This document shows, piece by piece, positions 45,386 to 54,120 of a stretch of DNA of 64,000 nucleotides. The notes under the pieces were generated by a model. It was not told where the DNA came from, searched no databases, and saw only the letters and a list, made by a program, of their open reading frames with translations. Within the stretch, counting starts at the first letter, position 1; each line of letters starts with the position of its first letter. The position numbers were made by a program, and so were the translations under genes. The DNA is taken from assembly GCA_934644775.1 (NCBI GenBank), contig CAKUDB010000009.1:1-64000 (forward strand), given 5' to 3'. Source of the DNA: an uncultured bacterium (lineage in GTDB: Bacteria > Vulcanimicrobiota > Xenobia > Xenobiales > Xenobiaceae).

Positions 45386-45805
45386 TTAACCTTTGCGAAT
45401 ATATCTTTCTTCGGTAATTTTATCGTGAGAAGAACCAACAAAATCGGCAGAACTTTCTAGCTGCCAATTTTGTTGTAAGTCGATATCAAAATAAAAATCG
45501 GCCGGATAGTCTCTGTTCCAGCGGAAGATAATAATTTTTTCCACCTTATCTTCATAAGCTTGCACAGAGACATTTTCTACCAAACAATATTGGCCTTGGC
45601 CAGCCTCAGTTAAAAAATGTTCGCTTATGTGAAGTTGCTCCGGTTTAGCTTCAGTAGCAAACAAGTCGGCGGAATATTCGTTCAAAAATAATTTTTCCGG
45701 GCCGATTAAAGCTAAAATGCGTTGGCGCAACAGACGATCTTGGCTTTGACGTCTTTGGTTAAACAACAAGCCGTTACTATTATCTAAAGCGGCAATAAGG
45801 ATCAT
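45386..45805 (-). CDS. Small conserved protein co-transcribed with the secreted nuclease
   Basis: A 139-residue cytosolic protein with no signal peptide. It reads MILIAALDNSNGLLFNQRRQSQDRLLRQ at the start, with FRWNRDYPADFYFDIDL near the end. From memory, similar ~140-residue proteins occur in gut Firmicutes and are sometimes labelled ribonuclease Z, but no zinc-hydrolase motif (HxHxDH) is present, so I do not accept that name. The opening resembles dihydrofolate reductase only weakly. Tight coupling to the nuclease (2-base gap) suggests a related role, perhaps immunity or maturation. Confidence 0.75.
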   Translation of the reverse strand: MILIAALDNSNGLLFNQRRQSQDRLLRQRILALIGPEKLFLNEYSADLFATEAKPEQLHISEHFLTEAGQGQYCLVENVSVQAYEDKVEKIIIFRWNRDYPADFYFDIDLQQNWQLESSADFVGSSHDKITEERYIRKG

Positions 45806-46004
45806 TTATTCTCTCGCTTCCTTGGGCTGTGCACAAAATAAAATAAGAAGAGCAATCAAGCTAGGCTGCCCATACAATGCTAATTGTGCGGCCAAACAGC
45901 AAATATTGCAAGCTTTTTAAGCGTTTATCTAGACCAAAACTTTTTTTGTCTTGATAAAAAATTAGTCGCTGTCCGTTTTTTGTCGGCAGCCTAAGGGGGG
46001 AAAT

Positions 46005-47585
46005 ATGTTTGCCAATATTTATACTGCCGCTTTAATCGGCGTCAAGGCTCATTTAGTTTCTTGCGAAGTTGATATTTCCAAGGGATTGCCGCGCTGTACT
46101 GTGGTCGGTTTGCCCGACGCTTCTGTTAATGAAGCCGGCGAACGTGTTTGGGCTGCTTTTAGCAATTCTGGCTATGAAGCGCCGCTAGGGCGTGTACGTA
46201 TCAATTTAGCGCCCGCTGAATTGCGCAAAGAAGGAGCTCGCTTCGATTTAGCTATGGCTTTGGCTGTTTTGGCCGCCGATGACTCCTGTTCAGAAATAAC
46301 GCCACCTATGTTGCAAAATTGGCTAGTTTTAGGCGAATTGGCTATGGATGGCAATGTCCGTCCTGTACGTGGCGTCTTGTTGGCTATTTTAATGGCTCAA
46401 AAAATGGGCCTAACTAATATATTGGTGCCTTATGCCAATTTTGCCGAAGCTTCATTAGTAAAAGGCTTAAATTGCTGTGGCGTGTTCAATCTAAAACACG
46501 CTATTTCTCTTATCAGCGGCCAACACGAGCAAGCGCAAGCGCTAGAGCTAGAGTGCTTAAGCCAATTAAAGTTGGGCGGCGCTTCCTGGCTTGGTGAAAG
46601 CGAGAGCTCAGCAAGCTTGGTGTCTTTAGTGGAAGACGATTTACAATATGTTTGCGGCCAAGTTGTAGCTAAGCGCGGGTTAGAGATATGTGCTGCCGGT
46701 GGCCATCATGTGCTTATGTTGGGGCCGCCAGGATCGGGCAAAACTATGTTGGCTCGCTGTCTTCCTTCAATTATGCCGCGCTTAAGCTGTCAGGAAGCTC
46801 TGGAAGTAACTTCTATTCACAGCGCCGCCAACTATTGCCCGCAACGTCTAATCGACGAAGCGCCTTTCCGTATGCCTTCTTCCAATATTTCGGCTGCTGG
46901 TCTTTTAGGTAGCAATCGCCCAGGAGAAATTACTTTGGCTCACAGAGGAGTTCTCTTTATGGATGAATTTCCCGAATTTCGTCGCGATTGCTTAGAAGCG
47001 TTGCGCCGCCCATTAGAAGAAGGCCAAGTAGAAATAGCTCGCGCCAAAATTCATGCTCAATACCCTTGCCGCTTCACCTTAGTAGCGGCCATGAATCCTT
47101 GCCCTTGCGGATATTGGGGCGATAGCGAAAGGGGCTGCGTTTGCTTACCTTCCAAAAGGCGGCGCTACTTAACCCGCTTATCAGGGCCGCTTTTAGATCG
47201 TATCGATTTGCAATTGCAAGTCTCCCGCACCAAAGCATCCGAACTTTTAGAAACAAAATTGGCTGAAAGTTCGGATACAGTGCGTCAAAGAGTAGAAATG
47301 GCTTTAGGTATACAGCGCGAGCGCGGCTGTCGTAACGGCTTTATGAATACGGCCCAAACGCGTCGCTTTTGTCTTTTAGATAGAGAAAGTAAAAAATTTT
47401 TAGCTGAAGCTATTAGGTTTAACAATTTATCTGGACGAGTTAAAGACCGCCTGTGCCGTACTGCCAGAACTATTGCCGATTTGGAAGGGCGAGAGCATAT
47501 TAGTCTAAGCGATCTTTGTGAAGCTATGGAATATAGAGCCTTCGATCGTTTTGCCTCTTCACTTGATCTAGGCCAAATGTGCTAA
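46005..47585 (+). CDS. comM: ComM/YifB family magnesium-chelatase-like ATPase
   Basis: A 526-residue AAA+ protein. The N-terminal domain (AHLVSCEVDISKGLPRCTVVGLPD split across the Lon-like fold) precedes Walker A MLGPPGSGKTM, Walker B LFMDEFPEF and the Cys-rich MNPCPCGYWGD. ComM is a hexameric branch-migration helicase used in natural transformation; most genomes keep it. AGGGGGG upstream of the ATG is a strong ribosome-binding site. Confidence 0.95.
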   Translation: MFANIYTAALIGVKAHLVSCEVDISKGLPRCTVVGLPDASVNEAGERVWAAFSNSGYEAPLGRVRINLAPAELRKEGARFDLAMALAVLAADDSCSEITPPMLQNWLVLGELAMDGNVRPVRGVLLAILMAQKMGLTNILVPYANFAEASLVKGLNCCGVFNLKHAISLISGQHEQAQALELECLSQLKLGGASWLGESESSASLVSLVEDDLQYVCGQVVAKRGLEICAAGGHHVLMLGPPGSGKTMLARCLPSIMPRLSCQEALEVTSIHSAANYCPQRLIDEAPFRMPSSNISAAGLLGSNRPGEITLAHRGVLFMDEFPEFRRDCLEALRRPLEEGQVEIARAKIHAQYPCRFTLVAAMNPCPCGYWGDSERGCVCLPSKRRRYLTRLSGPLLDRIDLQLQVSRTKASELLETKLAESSDTVRQRVEMALGIQRERGCRNGFMNTAQTRRFCLLDRESKKFLAEAIRFNNLSGRVKDRLCRTARTIADLEGREHISLSDLCEAMEYRAFDRFASSLDLGQMC

Positions 47586-47632
47586 AATCAGCGTACTACA
47601 AGTTAAGGAAAGTGAGATTTGAAATTTTTCCT

Positions 47633-48019
47633 ATGATGAATCTTTTAAATGGCCTTTTAGGCAATGCTTCCAAAGTTAATGCTGAAGACGTCACTAAGCA
47701 ATATGCCAAAATTTTTGCTCCTGGTGAGAAGGTTGAGCATGTTTATAAGCAGATCCGCGATTTGATTATTTTTACTGACCGTCGCTTTATTTTTGTTGAC
47801 ATTCAAGGAATTACCGGAAAGAAGGTGGCCTTCCATTCTATTCCTTACCGCAATATTAGCCACTTTTGCGTCGAAACGGCCGGTTTGGTAGATTTAGACG
47901 CGGAATTAAAAATATGGGTTGTCGGCAATTGTACACCAGTAGTCGAACTTAAATTTAGCGCCGACTTAGATGTAAACGAAATTCAGAGAGTTTTGGCTGA
48001 CTACGTTCTGACTGTTTAG
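47633..48019 (+). CDS. Bacterial PH-domain protein
   Basis: A 128-residue protein resembling the bacterial PH (bPH_1) family: LIFTDRRFIFVDIQGITGKKVAFHSIPYRNISHF is the hallmark core, shown here as FTDRRFIFVD and SIPYRNISHF. It has no signal peptide. The first of two adjacent ATGs (47633) is used; no strong ribosome-binding site is visible. Function unknown, perhaps membrane or peptide binding. Confidence 0.82.
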   Translation: MMNLLNGLLGNASKVNAEDVTKQYAKIFAPGEKVEHVYKQIRDLIIFTDRRFIFVDIQGITGKKVAFHSIPYRNISHFCVETAGLVDLDAELKIWVVGNCTPVVELKFSADLDVNEIQRVLADYVLTV

Positions 48020-48290
48020 TATTTTTTTTGTCTAATTTGCTTATAGGAGCAATTGTTTTTTAGTCTGTGCTTGTCGAGAGCTCTTTGTCTTTCGGGTGGG
48101 ACGAAGATGCATATAGCAAATCGGCTCGAGGAAAAGATCCTGGGCAGCACAGAAATTTGCTTCCGCAGAGGAGAGCGCATAAGTCGTAGCAATTTCCAGG
48201 AGCTATGGTGCTATTCTCGTAGAAGCATGAAACTTCCGTCTCTCTAGATGGGAGTATGTTTACCTTTTTGCTAAAAGTTGGTTTTTTTAG
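48020..48290. other. 271-base gap with no supported gene
   Basis: Between the PH-domain gene and nifS. A 64-codon frame (48053-48247) lacks a proper start and codon bias. The stretch has several short self-complementary segments and ends in a T-run beside the nifS start. It may hold a leader RNA or small RNA, but I recognise no class. Confidence 0.4.
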
Positions 48291-49472
48291 ATGATTTATT
48301 TAGATAATGCCGCTACAACTTCGGTTGCGCCGGAAGTTGTCGAGGCTATGCTGCCGTATTTTACAAAGTTTTATGGCAATCCCTCCAATATCTACGGGCT
48401 TTCCTTAGCTTCCCGTCGCGCTTTGGATGCGGCCAGATCGACGGTAGCCAAATCTATTGGCGCCAAACTTCCCTCTGAGATCTTTTTTACCGGTTGCGGT
48501 ACCGAATCCGATAATTTAGCTGTTATCGGTTTAGCTAGGGCCAGACGCGAATTGGGAAACCATATTATTACTTCGACCGTAGAACATCATGCAGTGTTAC
48601 ATGCTTGTGATCAGCTCAAAAAAGAAGGTTTTGAAATTACTCGCCTGCCGGTCGATTCTCAAGGTCGAGTCAGTGTAGAGAGGGTGGCCGCCGCTTTAAC
48701 CGATAAAACTGTGCTCGTCTCTATTATGTTGGCTAACAACGAAGTGGGCACTTTACAACCTATCGCCGAAATTGGCAAGCTTTTGGCCAACCACCAAGCC
48801 TATTTGCATACCGACGCTGTCCAGGCTGCCGGAGCTATTCCCATCAATGTTGAAGAATTGGGTGTAGACGCTTTAAGTATGTCTGCCCATAAGTTTCATG
48901 GCCCCAAGGGAGTAGGTGCTTTGTATTTACGTACCGGAGTGCGCCCTTTAAGTATCAACTATGGCGGCGGCCAGGAGCGCGGCTTGCGCTCGGGCACAGA
49001 AAATGTCCCCGGCATTATCGGTTTAGCCAAAGCCTTAGATATGGCTGTAAGCACTTTAGATAAACGGACTACAGATTTGAAAGCCAAGAGAGACTACTTA
49101 ATTGAGAAAATTTTATCTTCGGTAAAAGGTGCCGAACTAACTGGCCATCCCACTTTGCGTTTGCCTGGCAATGCTAGTTTTGTTTTTCCCGGCGTAGAGG
49201 GAGAGTCTTTAATTATGCAGTTAGATCGCAAAGGGGTGTGCGCTTCTTCTGGTTCGGCTTGTGCTTCTTCAGCTTTAGGTATTTCCCATGTACTCGAAGC
49301 TATGGGCTACCATTCTCCTTTAGGTAGAGGCAGTTTGCGCTTAACTTTAGATACTTCAGTCACTTACGAAGAATTGGACGAAGCTGTTGATATTATTGTC
49401 AAGGCGGCTCAGAAGTTGCAAGCTATGGCTCCTAAGTCTTGTTTTACCAAAGCCCACTCTTGTAATAGATAG
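48291..49472 (+). CDS. nifS: Cysteine desulfurase
   Basis: A 393-residue PLP enzyme that strips sulfur from cysteine for Fe-S clusters. PLP Lys lies in SAHKFHGPKGVG, and the catalytic Cys in SSGSACASS. Its N terminus (MIYLDNAATTSVAPEV) is typical of IscS/NifS. It sits 15 bases before nifU, so the two work as donor and scaffold. Confidence 0.96.
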   Translation: MIYLDNAATTSVAPEVVEAMLPYFTKFYGNPSNIYGLSLASRRALDAARSTVAKSIGAKLPSEIFFTGCGTESDNLAVIGLARARRELGNHIITSTVEHHAVLHACDQLKKEGFEITRLPVDSQGRVSVERVAAALTDKTVLVSIMLANNEVGTLQPIAEIGKLLANHQAYLHTDAVQAAGAIPINVEELGVDALSMSAHKFHGPKGVGALYLRTGVRPLSINYGGGQERGLRSGTENVPGIIGLAKALDMAVSTLDKRTTDLKAKRDYLIEKILSSVKGAELTGHPTLRLPGNASFVFPGVEGESLIMQLDRKGVCASSGSACASSALGISHVLEAMGYHSPLGRGSLRLTLDTSVTYEELDEAVDIIVKAAQKLQAMAPKSCFTKAHSCNR

Positions 49473-49487
49473 AAAGATAAATGTGGT

Positions 49488-49883
49488 ATGGAATATTCTG
49501 AATTTGCTTTGCGACACGGAGAAAATCCCACTCACGTAGGCGAATTGGGAGAAGCTCAAGGCCACGCTTTTTCCGAAAATCCTATTTGTGGCGATACGGT
49601 TGAATTTTGGGTCAATCTTGATAAGGCTGGTGAACATATCGAAGATGCCGTTTTTAAGGCTTTTGGATGTTTGGCTTCTACCGCTGCTTCCGATCTTTTG
49701 TGTGATTTAGCTAAAGGCAAAACTGTGGAAGAAGCGGCTTCTATTGAAGAAGAGCAAATTATCGATGCTTTGGGTGGATTGCCTACAGCGAAGTATCACG
49801 GTGCCTCTTTGGCTCGTGAGGCTTTTCTAGAGGCTTTAGCTCAAGCCCAAGAAGTGGCTGCTCTGGATCGGGAAAGATTGTAA
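49488..49883 (+). CDS. nifU: IscU/NifU-type Fe-S scaffold lacking the third ligand cysteine
   Basis: A 131-residue IscU-like scaffold. Cys34 (NPICGD) and Cys61 (FGCLAS) are in the normal places, but the third ligand, usually HCS in K(I/V)HCSxLA, reads KYHGASLA here: Gly105 replaces Cys. His104 is kept. An extra Cys72 follows the second ligand. Neighbouring nifS is intact. Either cluster assembly uses other ligands such as His104 or Cys72, or the protein has another role. Confidence 0.9.
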   Translation: MEYSEFALRHGENPTHVGELGEAQGHAFSENPICGDTVEFWVNLDKAGEHIEDAVFKAFGCLASTAASDLLCDLAKGKTVEEAASIEEEQIIDALGGLPTAKYHGASLAREAFLEALAQAQEVAALDRERL

Positions 49884-49996
49884 GCAGGGGAAAGACTCAT
49901 AGCAGGGAAACTTCAGAGCCAATTTTTGTGCATTTTATTTTCTGGCCCTGGGGAAAAGCCGGAGTAGCACAGCCTAGCTAAAGGAGCTAAGCTTTT

Positions 49997-50290
49997 TTGA
50001 CATACTCTTTTTACAATCGAAGAAACGAAAGCTATCGCAAGCAACCGCTGGCTCATCGCTGTGCTCTCGAGCCGGCGCGTCGCTATTGTTACATTCTGAA
50101 TAAAGAGATTACCGTTTGTATAAATTATCCCGACTATATCGATTCCAGGCGCAAAGGGCCCGAAGGTGAAATATATTGCGAAAATATTATTGAATGTTAT
50201 CGCAAAGGTGTAAAATGCCGTCATAGCGGTATTTCGCAGCTTTATCCCGATCCTTTTGTTCCTCAAAAGTCCGATGATTCCAATGGATAA
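49997..50290 (+). CDS. Hypothetical Cys-rich small protein
   Basis: I do not recognise this 97-residue protein. It has Cys at about 22, 31, 41, 61, 67 and 73, including CYRKGVKCRHSG, which could bind metal or a cluster. It starts at TTG with AAGGAG ten bases upstream. It sits downstream of nifSU and ends before an intrinsic terminator, so it may belong to that operon. Confidence 0.7.
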   Translation: MTYSFYNRRNESYRKQPLAHRCALEPARRYCYILNKEITVCINYPDYIDSRRKGPEGEIYCENIIECYRKGVKCRHSGISQLYPDPFVPQKSDDSNG

Positions 50291-50316
50291 ACATAAGTTC
50301 CTGGTTATGAAACCGA

Positions 50317-50362
50317 AAATAGCGGCTCCTCTCCAAAGTATTGAGAAGGCCGCTATTTTTTT
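50317..50362 (+). terminator. Terminator of the nifS-nifU operon
   Basis: TAGCGGC (50320-50326) pairs with GCCGCTA (50349-50355), followed by seven Ts. An A-run before it could make it work on the other strand too. Confidence 0.85.
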
Positions 50363-50444
50363 AGGTAAGATGAGCTATTCTATTGGGAAATTTAGTGGAA
50401 TTTAATTGTAGATAAGCTTAGTCTAGAGACTTATTACCTAGAAA

Positions 50445-51911
50445 CTAAAAGTGGACATTCTTCTCTTGGGAGCTGGTCTCTTTGGCTCTAGTCATAGTTT
50501 GGGAATAGGTTGGCTCCTTTTCCAGGTCGCGACTGTTGGCTTTTTTACTTCTATTCCAATTGCGTCCATCCCGGCCGGTAGTGGGAATAGGTACTTCTTC
50601 CACTACTGAAACTTTAAAGTCGATACTTAAGTCGAATAAACAAGCGTACTGGTGGCCGTCTACCCTTTTAGAAATATCTACTTGTTGGCCTGGCTCCAGA
50701 GGATTGATAAGGTAGCTCTCTACGACGTCCCATTGAGCATTTCTTTTATGGCTTTTGACCATAAATTTAACCATAAAGGGCTTCTGTACGCTCAATTCTC
50801 CAGTATTGCGAATAGTAGCTTTTATTTCATAAGCTGTAGCATAAAATGACATTTGACGTAAGACATCAAAGGCGACAACTTCAGGCTTGGCCGCTTTAGG
50901 TTGTCTTTCTTTAGGATTGGCAGTTGTAGGGTAATTGTAGGCGGTACGTCCACTTGGGACGGCAGAGTAACTAATTGTAGCCGGTTGGGCCGGTTGCTCG
51001 ATCGAAGGGTGGCTCATATTAAAATCGGCAGCACTTATGCCAGCAGACATGCTGGACATCTGGTTTAATCCTGAAGGATAGCGCACTCCCGGAGAGTTGG
51101 CCATAGAGGCTACATCATTGACACTGCGCGGCACTTCGGTGGTAATTTGGCGATCTCCCACATTAGTTACAGAAACGATAGGGCGCTCGTAAGGCGAGCT
51201 TTTAGCATTTTTAGTAGTTAGGCCACCCATACCAGCTTCAGGAAAAGCCGGACTGTCCATGGCATCAGGCCAAGAGGAGGTTGGATTGTAGCTGCCATTG
51301 GCATTAGGTACAGTATCTAAAGGAGGCATACCAAAGATATTGCCGCCTCTTTGGATATTGGCTAGATAGGCATTTTTGGCGCTGACCCGTCCGTTTAAGG
51401 CTGGCAGAGGAGCCGTAGCCAGTTGATCGCTGGGATTGGTATTGGTAGCCTTACTGGCGTTAAAATTGGCTGTTTGTACAGCAATTTGCTGCCCTTTTTG
51501 GTTTACGGAAGCTTTAATTACTCGGCATAAATCCTTAAGCTGAACTACTAAATCGTTTTCATACAAGCCGGCCGGAGCTTCTAGTTTGATATTTTGGCCA
51601 TTATAAATGCAATAAGAGTGGCCTACTATGATAGTCAGCATCGATTCTGACCAAGAAGCTTCCAACTTATTGCCGTTAAATTCGACGGAAGCTCCGGTGG
51701 CTTTAAGCAAAGGTGTAGCTTTTACGGCCAAATCTTGGCCGGTCGAGCCTATAACGGCCGAGCGCTCTAAAGCTTGGCCATTTACAAAAATGTCGGGATT
51801 GATTTGGGGCTGGGCCTGGGGCTGCTGGGCCGAAGCTAAGCGGCCGAACCAGCCGAGTAGCAATAGCAAAAATAGGAGCAGCCAAGTCGGCCGCCGACGA
51901 TTATGTAACAT
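50445..51911 (-). CDS. Secreted protein with copper-amine-oxidase-like N domain
   Basis: A 488-residue exported protein of unknown function. The signal peptide ends near RLASA. Residues ~40-148 resemble the Cu_amine_oxidN1 stalk-like repeat (INPDIFVNGQAL, LKDLCRVIKA). The middle (~150-345) is rich in Asn, Pro and Ser, and residues ~350-440 look like an Ig-type beta domain (ATIRNTGELSVQKPFMV). A basic tail ends it. Probably a surface or periplasmic structural protein. Confidence 0.72.
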   Translation of the reverse strand: MLHNRRRPTWLLLFLLLLLGWFGRLASAQQPQAQPQINPDIFVNGQALERSAVIGSTGQDLAVKATPLLKATGASVEFNGNKLEASWSESMLTIIVGHSYCIYNGQNIKLEAPAGLYENDLVVQLKDLCRVIKASVNQKGQQIAVQTANFNASKATNTNPSDQLATAPLPALNGRVSAKNAYLANIQRGGNIFGMPPLDTVPNANGSYNPTSSWPDAMDSPAFPEAGMGGLTTKNAKSSPYERPIVSVTNVGDRQITTEVPRSVNDVASMANSPGVRYPSGLNQMSSMSAGISAADFNMSHPSIEQPAQPATISYSAVPSGRTAYNYPTTANPKERQPKAAKPEVVAFDVLRQMSFYATAYEIKATIRNTGELSVQKPFMVKFMVKSHKRNAQWDVVESYLINPLEPGQQVDISKRVDGHQYACLFDLSIDFKVSVVEEVPIPTTGRDGRNWNRSKKANSRDLEKEPTYSQTMTRAKETSSQEKNVHF

Positions 51912-52001
51912 ATAAAAACTCCTCTTTACGCTTGGCCCGGCTAAAATTTTTTCTTAAGCCGCGAAGCAATTATTCTCTTAAGCAAAATTTTAGCAAAAAA
52001 A

Positions 52002-53144
52002 TCAGCCTTTTTGTAGCCTCGGCGCTGATTGTAGACTGCTTAGCGAAGCGCTTAGCACTAAATCGGCCAAGGTTAGGGCCAACATGGCTTCCACTACCGG
52101 CACGGCTCGAATAGCTAAACAGGGATCGTGACGCCCTTTTATCTTTATATGGCAAGGCTGAAGCTGGTTATTTAAGGTCTCTTGTTCTAGGCTGATACTG
52201 GGCGTAGGCTTAAAGGCGACTCGTCCCCAAATATGGCCTCCAGTTGAGATGCCGCCCCAAATACCCCCTTGACGATTAGTTCTTAGAGTAGGGCGTCCGT
52301 TTTCGTTTTGTAAAGTATCGTTGGCTGCCGAGCCGCTTAAAGTGCTTAAATGGAAACCTTGGCCAATTTCTATCCCTTTAACTGCTGGAATAGACATTAG
52401 CGCCGAGGCGATCTGGGCGTCCAGGCGGTCAAAGACGGGCTCGCCAATGGCTGCCGGTAGACCGCGTATAACAAAGACTAGGCGGCCGCCCCAAGAGTTT
52501 CCCCCTTGCTTGGCTTCTTCTAGTAGTTGCTCTATCTGGGGCCAAGCTGAAGCTTGGGGGAAACGGGCCAAGCAAGAGTCTATTTCCGAGCGGCTGAGTT
52601 TTTGTAAATATTGCTCAAATTGGCCTGGGCTATAATTGAGGCTACAGGGGCCAATTTGCTCCAACCAAGCCACAATAGCCAAGGGTTGGCTTTCATTAGG
52701 CGGCAGCCATTGGCCCAACAATTGCTCGGCCAGGGCACCGGCTAATACTCGGCCGATCGTTTCGCGCCCGCTGGAGCGCCCTCCGCCGCGCCAATCGCGA
52801 AAGCCATATTTGGCTTGCCAAGTATAATCTCCGTGGGAAGGGCGATAGAGAGAAGCCAAGTCTTGATAGTCTTGGGAATGGTGATCGCGATTGCGTACCA
52901 GCATAGCTATGGGAGTACCTAAAGTTTGGCCTTCAAAGAGGCCGGACAAGACTTCCAAACGATCTTCCTCTTGGCGCGGCGTCGTAAAGGGCTGTCCTGG
53001 TCGGCGTCTATCTAAATAGCGCTGAACCTGGGCTAAATCGATAGCTATTTGGGAGGGCATTCCCTCTACTACAGCTCCACAAGCGGGGCCGTGTGATTCT
53101 CCAAAAGTCATTACTCTAAATATTTTGCCGAAAATATTGCCCAT
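52002..53144 (-). CDS. aroC: Chorismate synthase
   Basis: A 380-residue FMN-dependent enzyme making chorismate for aromatic amino acids. GESHGPACGAVVEGMP, RRRPGQ, GFRDWRGGGRSSGRET and RHDPCLAIRAVPVVEAML are the family's conserved segments. The length is normal. No other shikimate gene is here. Weak ribosome-binding site. Confidence 0.96.
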   Translation of the reverse strand: MGNIFGKIFRVMTFGESHGPACGAVVEGMPSQIAIDLAQVQRYLDRRRPGQPFTTPRQEEDRLEVLSGLFEGQTLGTPIAMLVRNRDHHSQDYQDLASLYRPSHGDYTWQAKYGFRDWRGGGRSSGRETIGRVLAGALAEQLLGQWLPPNESQPLAIVAWLEQIGPCSLNYSPGQFEQYLQKLSRSEIDSCLARFPQASAWPQIEQLLEEAKQGGNSWGGRLVFVIRGLPAAIGEPVFDRLDAQIASALMSIPAVKGIEIGQGFHLSTLSGSAANDTLQNENGRPTLRTNRQGGIWGGISTGGHIWGRVAFKPTPSISLEQETLNNQLQPCHIKIKGRHDPCLAIRAVPVVEAMLALTLADLVLSASLSSLQSAPRLQKG

Positions 53145-53413
53145 TTTCTTACTTTATCTTTCATTTTTAGCTTATAAATATTAGCTTTCTGTCTACCGCT
53201 AAGGCTAATATCCCTTTCCACATCTATCGAAGGGGCACTTTTTCTACACCGATAAAAAAGTAGAAGGGGCTATTAAGCTATTAAGATCTCTAGTCATCAA
53301 ATCTTTCTCCGGTTATAAGGGCAGGAAGCTTTGCTCCAAGGAGTGAAAAAATAGCGGTTAGGAATGTAGTTTCTGCAATTGAGCATTAAAAATCCACAGA
53401 GGTTGGAAAGAAA

Positions 53414-53854
53414 GTGGCTAAACAGAAAGAAAATTTACCTGTAGGCTTTTTGGTCAGCGAAATGAGTGAAGACGAGCGCAGAATGTGTGCTTTGGAAGTC
53501 CATTGCGCTACTGAGCTTCAGAAAGGTAATATCGAGCTTAGAGAGTTAGCTAAAGAAGCTTGTCGGTTGTCTTTAGTCGAACCAGAAATAATGTACCTTA
53601 CTCGCAAGCACGTTCCTTGGGAAGAAGTGCGCCGCCACGAACGGGCTCTCGTTGCCCAGGTTTCCGCCGAATGTGCCGACTATACTAAAATTGAAGAAAA
53701 AGTTTTGGCCTTAATGGGCCAGTGGTATAGCAAAATTTGCCTAATGGAGCGAGAAATGAAAGATGGCAGTACCTTTGGGTTGCGTTTAGTTAAGCTGAAT
53801 AAAGAGCACTCTTGGGATATTTCTTTTGCCAAGTTGGTAATTTTGCAAATTTAG
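53414..53854 (+). CDS. Hypothetical protein
   Basis: A 146-residue soluble protein that I do not recognise. It is mostly helical and charged (SEMSEDERRMCALEVHCATEL, VPWEEVRRHERALVAQV). It begins at GTG behind GGAAAG. It is flanked by two long gaps and is probably monocistronic. Confidence 0.65.
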   Translation: MAKQKENLPVGFLVSEMSEDERRMCALEVHCATELQKGNIELRELAKEACRLSLVEPEIMYLTRKHVPWEEVRRHERALVAQVSAECADYTKIEEKVLALMGQWYSKICLMEREMKDGSTFGLRLVKLNKEHSWDISFAKLVILQI

Positions 53855-53934
53855 TTTGTATTGCAGTTATCTAATTTAGTTGGCCCAGCGATTTTCTTTC
53901 GATTCTTACCTTGCCTGTTGTTTGCCGCCTATTT

Positions 53935-54115
53935 CTTTGGTAAAATAAACTCGATACCGTGCGGCACGCAAAGCGCGGGGTATAGCCTGGACTCACCTTT
54001 CCGGGAATAAACCGCAATTGCTTTGAGGGCAGCTTCCGCTTATTTCTGGGCGGTTGTTCCGAGGGTCGTGCAGCTCTTTCTCGGCGCGGTGTTCGAGTTC
54101 TTAGGAGGACGTTTT
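53935..54115 (+). promoter_or_regulatory. Structured 5' leader upstream of the glycine-zipper gene
   Basis: A gap with strong base-pairing potential. CCGGGAATAA (54001-54010) pairs with TTATTTCTGG (54040-54049). TACC (53955-53958) and GGTA (53979-53982) enclose ACGCAAAGC (53966-53974). It ends at AGGAGG (54103-54108). ACGCAAAGC also occurs in the c-di-GMP-I riboswitch, but the rest of that aptamer is missing. Confidence 0.45.
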
Positions 54116-54120
54116 TCATA

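Noticed and set aside
45386..45805. Ribonuclease Z
   Set aside because: The protein is too short and has no HxHxDH zinc motif.
48053..48247. 64-codon open frame before nifS
   Set aside because: No good start signal and codon use unlike the neighbours.
53955..53985. c-di-GMP-I (GEMM) riboswitch
   Set aside because: Only ACGCAAAGC matches. The GGCAAACC element and the tetraloop receptor are absent.
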